Below the pieces are notes generated by a model that had not been told where the DNA came from, did no database searches, and saw only the letters and a program-made list of their open reading frames with translations. The position numbers and the translations under genes were made by a program. Positions 20,636 to 28,466 of a DNA stretch of 42,727 bases are shown here, piece by piece. This DNA comes from Candidatus Auribacter fodinae (GTDB taxonomy: Bacteria; Auribacterota; Auribacteria; Auribacterales; Auribacteraceae), in NCBI GenBank assembly GCA_003599815.1, contig QZJZ01000087.1, positions 1 through 42,727 of the forward strand, written 5' to 3'. Position 1 is the first letter of the stretch. Each line of letters opens with the position of its first letter.

Positions 20636-21997
20636 ATGGTTACGTTCAGACGAGTACTGAAACCGGTTGTCGGCGGGGTGTGTTGTGTATGCCTGTCTGC
20701 CTCGCTTTTTTTAAGCGGGTGCCAGTGGCAGACGTTTCCGAAATCCGAAATCGAGCAGAGGGTTATTGATGTGGTGGAAAAGGAGTACGGCTACCGCATA
20801 CGGGCTCGCATTCGAGGCAAAACGCTTGGCTTGTATTTTCCCGTAACTCAGATTTTCGGGCATGATATGTCGTTCACCGAATCGTTTCAGGATAAACTGC
20901 AGGACATTTTCCTTGTCGCGGCGCGAGCTACGCTCAGCACGGATGCCGATCTTGACTTTTTTATTACTCAGTATTCTGATGAGTTCAAAGGCATAGAGAT
21001 CAGTATGATCCGGTCGGTTGAAGATACCAAACGCCTGCTTCTCAGCAATATATCGCGTAACGACTATGCAGAGCGGACTGTTATCGAGTACAAGTATAAT
21101 CCCAATAAGACAGCGGAGAAGGCGGTCAGGGCTCTTTTTAAGGATATACCTGAAAAACGGTCGTCAGCGGCATCGACGTTTTTGCCCGGCGGTTCTTTTG
21201 CAGACTCGTTTTTCTTCGCGTATCTTATGGAAAGCGAGCTTAAATCGGCTATATCATATTCGATACTCAGTCTGAATACAAAACGGATTGATACGGAAAA
21301 AGTGCTGGTATACGTGAAGTTCCGTGAACAGTACCAGCCCAAGTCAGGGTATGAGAATTACGCGTTTATGTTTCCCTCTCCGTCCACGCTGGAATGTATG
21401 TTTGAGGTCACGGTTATAAAAGGCATTGTGCCTCTCATCACCAATATTTATTCATATCAGGAAGTGCGCGGCGGCGTAATTGTCCGTCCTCCCATGCCTG
21501 AACCCTTTTCCGCGAACGCTGACATAACGTTATGGGATGAAGAATTTTATTTTGATGAAGTTACTCTGGAAAACTTTATCATAAAACAGATCGCGTCACG
21601 CCTTAACCGTAAATTGTCCGAAGCGGCCAATCCTGAATTTGAGCCGCGCGAAGGCGACACGGAATTCCTGAGCGGGCCTCAGGATGTCGTTGTGGTTGAG
21701 GCTGAGTTTGTTTCAGACGTCAATCAGGTCTTACAAATAGGTAATTTTTTTCAAATGACATTTCGGTTCAGGGAAGATATAACCCGGATTGCGTTGTCTG
21801 ACGAGTTTAATGAACTGGTTTTGAAATATTTTACGCGCACGATAAAAAAATATAGCTTTAAAACCTATAATGCGCTTGTTTTTATTGATGGAGATGGTAA
21901 ACTCATAAAAAAGTATGATAAAGCTGAAATTGATGCCATGAAGTTTGACACCGCTTCATGGAAATCGTTTTTCTCGGTAAAGCCTGACCAATATTAA
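20636..21997 (+). CDS. Predicted lipoprotein, unknown function
   Basis: This protein has 453 residues with a lipoprotein signal; the lipobox LSGC places the lipidated Cys at about residue 29. I do not recognise the family. The body mixes alpha/beta segments (SEIEQRVIDVVEKEYGYRIRARI; VYVKFREQYQPKSGYENYAFMF; FFQMTFRFREDITRI) and lacks any known catalytic motif. It starts 9 bases after the protease gene, with weak RBS-like AGGA bases within the spacer. It ends 28 bases before the next lipoprotein gene. Its placement suggests an envelope partner of the pump-protease cluster. Confidence 0.8.
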   Translation: MVTFRRVLKPVVGGVCCVCLSASLFLSGCQWQTFPKSEIEQRVIDVVEKEYGYRIRARIRGKTLGLYFPVTQIFGHDMSFTESFQDKLQDIFLVAARATLSTDADLDFFITQYSDEFKGIEISMIRSVEDTKRLLLSNISRNDYAERTVIEYKYNPNKTAEKAVRALFKDIPEKRSSAASTFLPGGSFADSFFFAYLMESELKSAISYSILSLNTKRIDTEKVLVYVKFREQYQPKSGYENYAFMFPSPSTLECMFEVTVIKGIVPLITNIYSYQEVRGGVIVRPPMPEPFSANADITLWDEEFYFDEVTLENFIIKQIASRLNRKLSEAANPEFEPREGDTEFLSGPQDVVVVEAEFVSDVNQVLQIGNFFQMTFRFREDITRIALSDEFNELVLKYFTRTIKKYSFKTYNALVFIDGDGKLIKKYDKAEIDAMKFDTASWKSFFSVKPDQY

Positions 21998-22025
21998 TTT
22001 AACATATAAAAGGAGCATGGACGCT

Positions 22026-22385
22026 GTGAACAAAACAGGATTACTTCTTCTTCTCTGTGCGGCTATGATGTGCGTACAGGCCGGATGCACCACCGGCGAC
22101 GAGGCTGGCATATCCGGAGAAAGCAATATTGCACGGGATATTGAAGAGACCTCCAGACAGGTCGGTCAATCAGTGGCGGATGCCGGGCAGAGCGGTGTTG
22201 AAACGATTGATAACGCCGGAGAAAAAAGCGGCGTGAAAAATGTCGTTAAAGGAGTCGGTCAGGTTGTAGTAGATACTACCGAAGATATTGGGCGTCCGCA
22301 ACGCGGTGAAGTAATGGGGAATGAGCTTACCTTGTTCCCGCCGGAAACGGAAAACGAAGGAAAAGTGCTGAAAATTGAGTTCTGA
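22026..22385 (+). CDS. Small lipoprotein, unknown function
   Basis: This is a lipoprotein of 119 residues with signal NKTGLLLLLCAAMMCVQAGC (lipobox VQAGC). After the Cys come polar, Gly/Val-rich helices with a repeated pattern (QVGQSVADAGQSGVETIDNAGEKSGVKNVVKGVGQVV) that could form an amphipathic stalk. I choose the GTG at 22026 because the strong AGGAG at 22011-22015 lies 10 bases upstream; the in-frame ATG at 22017 is only 1 base from it. The 3' end overlaps the hydrolase gene by 11 bases. Confidence 0.75.
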   Translation: MNKTGLLLLLCAAMMCVQAGCTTGDEAGISGESNIARDIEETSRQVGQSVADAGQSGVETIDNAGEKSGVKNVVKGVGQVVVDTTEDIGRPQRGEVMGNELTLFPPETENEGKVLKIEF

Positions 22386-23553
22386 TACGAGACTGCATAC
22401 CCGCTGGTCGCTATGGGGCAGTATTATCTTCGCGTTATACATACTGGGTGTCACCGGTTGTACTTCGCTCCAGCCCGCCGGGCTGAAACGTATTGAAAAC
22501 CCGGATATACATTATGTTGAAACTGCCGACGGTTGGAAACTTGCGCTGGAACGGTTCAGTTATTCCATTAACGGGCGCAATAAAGACCGGCTGCCGGTTA
22601 TTCTTTGCCATGGGCTCGGCTATAATTCCAAATTCTGGACAATCGCCGATAAAATAGATTTTGCCCGTTACCTCGCCAATCAGGGGTTCGATGTATGGCT
22701 TGTATCGTTGCGCGGTTCAGGCGCAAGCACTAAACCGGGCGTTACCATCCTGAAAAATCTGGTGCGTACACGCGATCGGGAATACCGCAGTGCTTCTTTC
22801 CTGCCCTCACGCATCAACTGGAAAGTGGATGACTATATTTTATATGATATCCCTGCCGCGTTGAACTATGTCGTTGCTGAAACCGGAAAACCGAAAGTGT
22901 TGTGGGTTGGGCACAGCCTTGGCGGCATGATTATGATGGGGTATTTGTCCCGTTTCGGAGACGATAAGGTGCAGGCCGTTGCCACGATCGGTTCACCGCT
23001 GATTATCCCTCAGCCGCCTAACAGGATTCTTCAGGCATTCGTACAGAATAAAACATTATTTAAAGCGTTTCTGATAGTCAATACCCGTACAGGCGCTACC
23101 AGCATCGCCCCGTTTCATCGGTTTGTCATTACTCCTGATGAAGTCTTGCTCTGGAACAAACACAATGTGGAACCGAATATCGTATCAACGGTTCTTACTC
23201 ATGTGGTGGAAGATATCCCTGCCGGTGTGCTGGATCAGGTTCTGTCCATGGTCAGGAGCGGTCAGTTTATGTCCTATGACAAAAGTTTTAATTATACGGA
23301 AGAGATCCGGAAAATATCCATTCCTCTTCTGCTGTCCTGCGGCAAGGCGGATAACCTCGCTCCGCCGGAGAGCGTACGGTATGTCTATGAAACGGTCGGG
23401 TCTGAGGACAAAACATTCATGATGTTCGGTACTGCCAACGGACATAGAGAGGATTACGGGCATAACGATTTGATATTGGGCAAATACGCGTACAAGGAAG
23501 TGTATCCTGATATAACAAAATGGTTAAAAGCACATAGTTATTTACCGAAATAA
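22375..23553 (+). CDS. Lipoprotein alpha/beta hydrolase (lipase/esterase-like)
   Basis: This is an alpha/beta hydrolase of 392 residues, probably tethered to the membrane by a lipoprotein signal (lipobox GVTGC, Cys about residue 29). The catalytic triad can be read: nucleophile Ser181 in GHSLGG, Asp326 in CGKADN and His363 in DYGHND. The oxyanion segment is VILCHGLGYNS. The pattern resembles acid-lipase or PHA-depolymerase-like hydrolases, so a lipid or acyl-ester substrate is likely, but which one cannot be told. The start codon is TTG, within the 11-base overlap with the previous gene; an in-frame stop directly upstream rules out an earlier start. It sits inside the pump-protease operon. 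Confidence 0.85.
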   Translation: MSSDTRLHTRWSLWGSIIFALYILGVTGCTSLQPAGLKRIENPDIHYVETADGWKLALERFSYSINGRNKDRLPVILCHGLGYNSKFWTIADKIDFARYLANQGFDVWLVSLRGSGASTKPGVTILKNLVRTRDREYRSASFLPSRINWKVDDYILYDIPAALNYVVAETGKPKVLWVGHSLGGMIMMGYLSRFGDDKVQAVATIGSPLIIPQPPNRILQAFVQNKTLFKAFLIVNTRTGATSIAPFHRFVITPDEVLLWNKHNVEPNIVSTVLTHVVEDIPAGVLDQVLSMVRSGQFMSYDKSFNYTEEIRKISIPLLLSCGKADNLAPPESVRYVYETVGSEDKTFMMFGTANGHREDYGHNDLILGKYAYKEVYPDITKWLKAHSYLPK

Positions 23554-23579
23554 AGAAATAACTAACTATTGAGGGTGCT

Positions 23580-24830
23580 ATGAGAAAGATGATACAGTTA
23601 CTGGTATATACACTGCTGATGATGATTATCGGAACAGGATTGGAGCAATGCGCGATGGCGCAAAGTACACGATTTCCCCAGTTTTATACGGACAAAAACC
23701 GGTATTTTTCGTTTATTCCGCCACTGGAGTGGGAAGGACGCAAAGAATTTCCCGATGATCCCCGGAGCAAGGTAGCCTTTACTCATGTTGACCCTGATAC
23801 AGGCAATGAAGCGGCGCTGGTTATTATCTGCTATCAGGTTGATAATCCCCGTCCTGTCCGGTCACTGAAAAAGTTTCTGGAGAACCGCCTTTCTCTTCTC
23901 AGAAAAGAAACGGGCGCGATCGTATCACCGTTGGAAACCATGAACGTCGCCGGTACGGAATGCATTACTGCAAATGTGTTCATGAATGACACTAAAACCA
24001 AAATTATTCTGGGGTACCCGTACGGAACGTTATGTCTTGATATAACGTATACCGCATCAGTGTTCATATATGAGAAATACCATCAGGACATCCTTGACAG
24101 CCTTCAGACCTTTATACCCTTGAAAGGCGCTTTTGAACGGGATGAGGACATTGTCGCCGCTCAGAATAAAATATGGCTGAAAAAAGAAGCCCTCTTCCTT
24201 CTTTCCGACAAAAAATATGCCCGGGCGGCCGAACTGCTTGAGCCGCTTGCCGCTGATAACGATAATGACAGCAACCTTCATTTTCAGCTGGGCGTTGCTT
24301 ATCAGGGGCTTCAGCGCCCAGACGACGCAATACGCGAGCTGACCACAGCGGCGAAGCTGAATCCCCAGTTCTGGGAAGCATATTTCCAGATGGGCGTTAT
24401 CTATTACAACTTGGAAAATTTCATACAGGCTGAGGAGATGTTTCTCGCCGCTCGGGAAATCAATCCCGAATCGTATGAAGTGAACATTAATCTCGCGTCT
24501 GCATATAGGCATTCCGGAAAAGCGAAAAAGGCGATTATTGAATATAACAGACTGCTCGACCTCAACCCGTCCAATGTGTCTGTGCTGTTCAATATGGGTA
24601 TGGCATATCTTCAGCTGAACAATGTGGAACGAGCGATACAGTGCTATGAAAAAGCGCTGTATATTGAACCCGACAATACGGCTGTCATGGTAAATCTTGC
24701 CGCATGCCATTACGCGCAAAAAGATTATCTCAAAGCGCAACGGCTGTGTGACAACGCTCTGGTAATAGACCCCGCCATTCAGAAAGCGCAGGAACTGCGC
24801 AAGCAGATAGAGGAAGCGCTATCCAGATAA
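23580..24830 (+). CDS. Secreted PsbP-like/TPR protein
   Basis: This protein has 416 residues. A signal peptide (about residues 1-27, ending AMA) is followed by a domain of about 150 residues that looks like the PsbP/DUF1795 fold (YFSFIPPLEWEGRKEF; ALVIICYQVDN; LDITYTASVFIYEKYHQDILDSLQTF). About six TPR repeats follow (residues 195-410), with typical units such as AIRELTTAAKLNPQFWEAYFQ and AIQCYEKALYIEPDNTAVMV. TPRs usually bind other proteins, so this is likely a periplasmic assembly partner. It is the last gene of the cluster, 26 bases after the hydrolase, with GAGGGTG before the ATG. The 3' end overlaps the converging XRE gene by 12 bases. Confidence 0.85.
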   Translation: MRKMIQLLVYTLLMMIIGTGLEQCAMAQSTRFPQFYTDKNRYFSFIPPLEWEGRKEFPDDPRSKVAFTHVDPDTGNEAALVIICYQVDNPRPVRSLKKFLENRLSLLRKETGAIVSPLETMNVAGTECITANVFMNDTKTKIILGYPYGTLCLDITYTASVFIYEKYHQDILDSLQTFIPLKGAFERDEDIVAAQNKIWLKKEALFLLSDKKYARAAELLEPLAADNDNDSNLHFQLGVAYQGLQRPDDAIRELTTAAKLNPQFWEAYFQMGVIYYNLENFIQAEEMFLAAREINPESYEVNINLASAYRHSGKAKKAIIEYNRLLDLNPSNVSVLFNMGMAYLQLNNVERAIQCYEKALYIEPDNTAVMVNLAACHYAQKDYLKAQRLCDNALVIDPAIQKAQELRKQIEEALSR

Positions 24831-25430
24831 GCTTAACCCCTTGTATTCCCGATTCAGGGGTCCCGGGGGCGCGTATTCTTTCAGATGAGGAGGCATCAAC
24901 TGTCCGACCGCCTCGCTTACGTCAGTGTCGTCAAAGGATTTAAAAACGCCGCGCTGGCAGGTGACGCCGAATTGTTTCAGTATTTCCGTAAAGTCCTGAT
25001 AAGAAAGAGTATTATGCCCCATTGAACCATTCTTGTCCGCCGCTTTTTTTTCGGCTATTTCCAGTCTGCACAAGCAGTATTTAAAATATGCTTCAAGATC
25101 ATCTATCCGGCTTTCCAAACGTTTCAGCCGTTCTTCTCCGCTGATATTGCTTTTAGCGGTTTCCTGCAGTTTTAATTCGATATTTTCGTTTGTAAGCGTT
25201 TGCTTATTAATCGGAAAAGGGAAGAAATCATTAAATGCGCGCGCAAGTGCGGCTATTGTACGGCAGGAAGGTTTGCGCGTCAGCCCGCGCTCCCATGCGC
25301 TGATCGTGCTGGGATGGATTGAGACACGGCAATCCTTCTCACGCACCAGTTTTGCCAGGCTTGACTGGTTCAACCCGCAGTAATTTCGCAAAAAAACGAT
25401 ATTTGACGAAAATACGTTCATATCTTTCAT
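24819..25430 (-). CDS. XRE-family helix-turn-helix transcriptional regulator
   Basis: This is a DNA-binding protein of 203 residues. An N-terminal XRE-type HTH (about residues 5-70) contains LRNYCGLNQSSLAKLV, then HPSTISAWERGLTRKPSCRTIAALARAF. A coiled-coil segment (LKRLESRIDDLEAYFKYCLCRLEIAEKKA) suggests dimerisation, and the C-terminal part (about 120-203) is of unknown fold. I place the start at 25430, because AAAGGA lies just upstream and the product then begins KDMNVFSS. An in-frame upstream start at 25481 has no RBS. It converges on the export cluster and diverges from the accessory module, which suggests it represses that module rather than the pump genes; this is an inference from position. 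Confidence 0.85.
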   Translation of the reverse strand: MKDMNVFSSNIVFLRNYCGLNQSSLAKLVREKDCRVSIHPSTISAWERGLTRKPSCRTIAALARAFNDFFPFPINKQTLTNENIELKLQETAKSNISGEERLKRLESRIDDLEAYFKYCLCRLEIAEKKAADKNGSMGHNTLSYQDFTEILKQFGVTCQRGVFKSFDDTDVSEAVGQLMPPHLKEYAPPGPLNREYKGLSLSG

Positions 25431-25924
25431 AGAATTTCCTTTAATGCACGAATCAAGTATATTCCCTGATGTCTTATCCATTAGTCAGCCAACAACTTGT
25501 ATAAAAAACACAACCTGTTAGCAATAAGACATATATTGCGTATTGTCCGGCAGGCAGTCCCCATTGTAACAAAGATTGATGAAATGTTCAAAAAATATAC
25601 TGGAGCTGATCTGGATGGAACAGAATTGAAGAAAAAACACATATATTGAATCAGATACTGGAATCACAGAATGAATGGTATTATGCTTTTTTAAAACGAC
25701 CCAATATGTTGTATAGAGTAAAAAAATACGCATAATAAGTAGAAATATTGTTGAACAATAATTACATGTTGTGCTATATTTGCTTTCGAATAGTCGGAAC
25801 GACGTGTTTTGAATGGATATGTTTACCAGTGATTCCGGCGGTTCATCCATCCGGTTACTAATGAAGGCGGCACCGGTTTTCAGTGTGCATGTTTAGATAT
25901 CTGGCGGACAAGACAGAGAGGCGT
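25431..25924. other. Intergenic region, divergent promoters
   Basis: This A+T-rich stretch of about 490 bases lies between the XRE regulator and the ParB-like gene and has no supported gene. It contains the extended -10 promoter described separately and leaves room for operators. On the minus strand TTGCTA with TATACA 15 bases later, upstream of the XRE gene, is a weak promoter candidate. Confidence 0.5.
25751..25780 (+). promoter_or_regulatory. Extended -10 sigma-70 promoter for the accessory module
   Basis: TTGAAC at 25751-25756 is followed by an 18-base spacer and TATATT at 25775-25780, preceded by TGC (the extended TGn element). Transcription would start near 25787, about 140 bases before the ParB-like gene. 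Confidence 0.6.
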
Positions 25925-27106
25925 ATGACGATGAATGAGGCGAATAACATGAGTTCAGGGACTGTGGTCGGCGTTATGCCTGATCTCGCTAACAGTAACG
26001 GAACAAGACCCCAAGGTATGATTAATTTTTTACCGGAACAAGAAGAAACCTATTACAGAAAAAACCGCGGTATTCGCGATACGGAGCCGTGTGCTGTGAC
26101 GGTATGGCAGTGTGTTGAACAGGCGTTAAAAGCGGAACCGGACGCGAAGGAATGTGCAAAGAAACGTGTGTTGTCTGGCAAGCGGGCGTCAAATGGGGAG
26201 TTCGGGCGCAGTGAAGACATTATCGCCCGGCAGTTCGGGTTTGCTTCGGCAAACGGATATCGTTTCGCAAAACACGTGTATTGCCATGGCCATGCATCTG
26301 TTAAACGGCTGGTTGAACAAGGGGTGTTGAAGATGACTCCCGCGTCGCGCCTTGCCGGATTGCCTCCGCATCTTCAGCATAAGGCGGCCTTGGCGATCGG
26401 TGCCGCGCATATGCGCGGCTGTTCTTCCCGCCTGCTCGGCCGCATAGTCGCTGTCGCCTGTTCCGGTGACACCATAGTATACAATACTCTACATAATGCG
26501 GTTATGAATGCGCAGGATAAAGCGTCATTAACTTCCGTTCTCTCCTCGTGTAAAAGCGATGATATTTCCGAGCAGAAGAATGGAAGTATAAAAGAGGTTC
26601 TTCATGAGGTTCATACTGTTTTATCGGAGATCATATTCCGTATAAACAGTGAACGGGCCGGCATGGATGATTCAAGCCTGACGGATATTTATGAGGAATT
26701 AGGCAGAATAGAAAAGCTTGCCGCTCATATGCGGGAGCATATGGGGCTGAATACCGGTGATGAGGCGTTCTGGCAAACCATGACGGAACGGCATACCCAG
26801 TTGCGCGGCACAGTTCAGTTTTTCAGCCATTATCTCCTGCGCAAAAAGATAGTTGTACCATCCTCACTGCAAGACGAGCTGTCCTGCTCTTTTCACAACG
26901 CGGTGGTTGTTCTCAGCTGTATTGCTGAGACCCTTACTTTCTGTCGCGGGGCTAAGCGTCCCCGTCCCGCCAGCCATCCCGGAATGATCCATCCCCAGAG
27001 TCATTCCGGGTATCCGGAGGGGGCACCCCGGCGCGGGGTGCTCCGGTCTGACCTAACAAAAAATCGAAGCAATAAAAAAAGGAGATTGTCCTGTGTTCGA
27101 GATTAA
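25925..27106 (+). CDS. ParB-like helix-turn-helix DNA-binding protein
   Basis: This protein has about 393 residues. A central segment reads like the HTH half of ParB/KorB proteins: GRSEDIIARQFGFASANGYRF, then VKRLVEQGVLKMTPASRLAGL followed by PPHLQHKAAL. The ParB nuclease/CTPase motif (GERR-type) is absent, so this is a DNA-binding protein related to ParB, not a full partition protein. The C-terminal half is helical (HEVHTVLSEIIFRINSERAG; LYLR-type segments) and ends in a basic tail. The start is the ATG at 25925 or 25931, since GAGAGG sits just upstream. The last 130 bases hold two strong inverted repeats and encode a Pro/Arg-rich tail unlike the rest, which may be an insertion into the gene end. 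It overlaps the next gene by 14 bases. Confidence 0.65.
   Translation: MTMNEANNMSSGTVVGVMPDLANSNGTRPQGMINFLPEQEETYYRKNRGIRDTEPCAVTVWQCVEQALKAEPDAKECAKKRVLSGKRASNGEFGRSEDIIARQFGFASANGYRFAKHVYCHGHASVKRLVEQGVLKMTPASRLAGLPPHLQHKAALAIGAAHMRGCSSRLLGRIVAVACSGDTIVYNTLHNAVMNAQDKASLTSVLSSCKSDDISEQKNGSIKEVLHEVHTVLSEIIFRINSERAGMDDSSLTDIYEELGRIEKLAAHMREHMGLNTGDEAFWQTMTERHTQLRGTVQFFSHYLLRKKIVVPSSLQDELSCSFHNAVVVLSCIAETLTFCRGAKRPRPASHPGMIHPQSHSGYPEGAPRRGVLRSDLTKNRSNKKRRLSCVRD
26978..27046. repeat. Two strong inverted repeats inside the 3' end of the ParB-like gene
   Basis: The first pairs CCCGGAATGA (26978-26987) with TCATTCCGGG (27001-27010) across 13 bases. The second pairs GCACCCCG (27023-27030) with CGGGGTGC (27034-27041), extended by CCGGA (27014-27018) with TCCGG (27042-27046). 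Both are G+C-rich and resemble REP-type elements. No T run follows directly, so a classical terminator is less likely. Confidence 0.75.
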
Positions 27107-27611
27107 TGATGCCTGTTCATTGTATATCATGCCTGTATCATCCGGCTCCAGCAGTAAGCCCTGCGTAAACTGGCGCAAAATGCGAATCGGGATGGCGGCG
27201 TTATCGTGCAGTAAGTATACCGTGATATTGAGCGGTGAAACGGAAGCGGAGCTGATCAGCCAGATCTGGGATGAACTCGACATGTTCGAGCGCGTCGTAA
27301 CTGTTCACGGAACGGTTTTTGATATTCCGTTCCTGCTGTATCGCTCCCGCCTCAATGGCGTTGCTCCGTCGTTGTGGATAGACTGCCTGAACAATAGCGC
27401 GTCGCATTATGACCTGAGCAATGAAGTACATGAAACAAACTGCCTGATGCCTCAGTTGTATAATGCATTGCTGAATGATGACATGAGGCGGATTTTTGTG
27501 CAGGCGGACGCCGCATCCTATATATCGCGCCACACCGAGCGGCAGGCACGGCGTATCTGGCAGGTATACTGTTCACTGCGTATCCCTGCGGCTCTTGCCT
27601 GTACCGTATGA
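27093..27611 (+). CDS. Degenerate PolB-type 3'-5' exonuclease-fold protein
   Basis: This protein has 172 residues. The segment GETEAELISQIWDELDMFER then VVTVHGTVFDIPFLLYRSRLNGV matches the ExoII region of DEDDy exonucleases related to the PolB proofreading domain (RNase_H_2 / DNA_pol_B_exo2 type), with Asp77 in place. The ExoI motif (normally FDIET) reads FEIND at the very N-terminus, and ExoIII (normally YCxxD) reads YCSLR, so two of three metal-binding sites are altered. It is probably inactive or a binding protein, if the family call holds. The GTG start lies 8 bases after AGGAG and overlaps the previous gene by 14 bases, so the two are coupled. Confidence 0.6.
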   Translation: MFEINDACSLYIMPVSSGSSSKPCVNWRKMRIGMAALSCSKYTVILSGETEAELISQIWDELDMFERVVTVHGTVFDIPFLLYRSRLNGVAPSLWIDCLNNSASHYDLSNEVHETNCLMPQLYNALLNDDMRRIFVQADAASYISRHTERQARRIWQVYCSLRIPAALACTV

Positions 27612-27681
27612 GGCGGGGTGCGGATCTTATATCCTGTTATGACAGGTGCAATAACCAACAAAAAAATAAGGAGACATGCGT

Positions 27682-27885
27682 ATGGACTCGGAAACACGTT
27701 CGGAGTTACGCAGGATGCGAATCGGCGTCCTGCGTAACCTGCCGGAACAAATCGTATCTGAACTGGAACTGGTAATTGACGCAATATTTGACCGTGCGTA
27801 CCGCAAAGGCTGGGACCACGGTTACTGGAAACAGGATGCCGACCTGTCGTACCAGACGTACTCGCTCAAACGGCGCAAAAAATAA
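27682..27885 (+). CDS. Small charged protein, unknown function
   Basis: This protein has 67 residues, rich in Arg, Lys and Glu (DSETRSELRRMRIGVLRNL; FDRAYRKGWDHGYWKQDADL), probably two or three helices. There is no membrane helix or signal. I prefer the ATG at 27682 because AAGGAG lies 8 bases upstream; the in-frame ATG at 27676 is only 2 bases from it. It is 70 bases after the exonuclease-fold gene on the same strand and is likely the last gene of that module. Function is unknown. Confidence 0.65.
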   Translation: MDSETRSELRRMRIGVLRNLPEQIVSELELVIDAIFDRAYRKGWDHGYWKQDADLSYQTYSLKRRKK

Positions 27886-27893
27886 TCTTACCG

Positions 27894-28439
27894 CTATTCC
27901 TTAACTAAACTCAGCTCAAGAGAATCAATAATTTCGTCAAAGTACGGCATGTAGATTTCTGCCAGCTCCTTTTCAGGCGCCTGTAATATGACGACATAGA
28001 GTACTGGATAGTTATCTATATAAACCCGCCGTTGAAAAAGCGACATGTCCATGCACTCAAGGGTATTTTCCACAAAATAACCTTTAAGCCCGCCGGTTTC
28101 CCATGGTTCCTGTATGATCGGGATAAGGCGCTTGCGGGAATCGGCTCGGTACTGTTCAATATCCATGAAGGCCGCTTGTTTGGGACTCATTTCCGTTCGG
28201 GTGGCAGTGAAGAGAATCACCGCCTCGTTGTCAGGGTCTGTTATTTTCAATGACGCGTGGCGCGGGGTTGGTTCTTCTTCATCAATTAATTCTGCTCGCC
28301 ATTCGTCGGGAATGCGCAGGCTGAACCCTAAAGGCTGATATTCATAAGTACCGTATATAAATTCAGGCTTTTTTGCCGCGCATCCTGTTACACACAGGGA
28401 TACGGCTAACAGCATGCATGGAACGATCCATGTTCTCAT
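27894..28439 (-). CDS. PsbP-like lipoprotein
   Basis: This is a lipoprotein of 181 residues with lipobox CVTGC (Cys at residue 20). The body resembles the PsbP/DUF1795 fold: YQPLGFSLRIPDEWRAELID, a central AVILFTATRTEMS, then VLYVVILQAPEKELAEIYM. The same fold type appears in the N-terminal domain of the TPR protein at 23580. It follows the UDP-xylose synthase gene by 27 bases and has AAGGAGG 6 bases before the ATG, so the two probably share a transcript. It converges with the small protein at 27682 across 8 bases. Its role in the envelope is unknown. Confidence 0.8.
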   Translation of the reverse strand: MRTWIVPCMLLAVSLCVTGCAAKKPEFIYGTYEYQPLGFSLRIPDEWRAELIDEEEPTPRHASLKITDPDNEAVILFTATRTEMSPKQAAFMDIEQYRADSRKRLIPIIQEPWETGGLKGYFVENTLECMDMSLFQRRVYIDNYPVLYVVILQAPEKELAEIYMPYFDEIIDSLELSLVKE

Positions 28440-28466
28440 GGCGATCCTCCTTGTAATGGATAGTGC

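Noticed and set aside
24837..24862. ACCCCT / AGGGGT pair as a terminator after the export cluster
   Set aside because: It lies inside the XRE coding sequence, has a weak stem and no T run in either direction.
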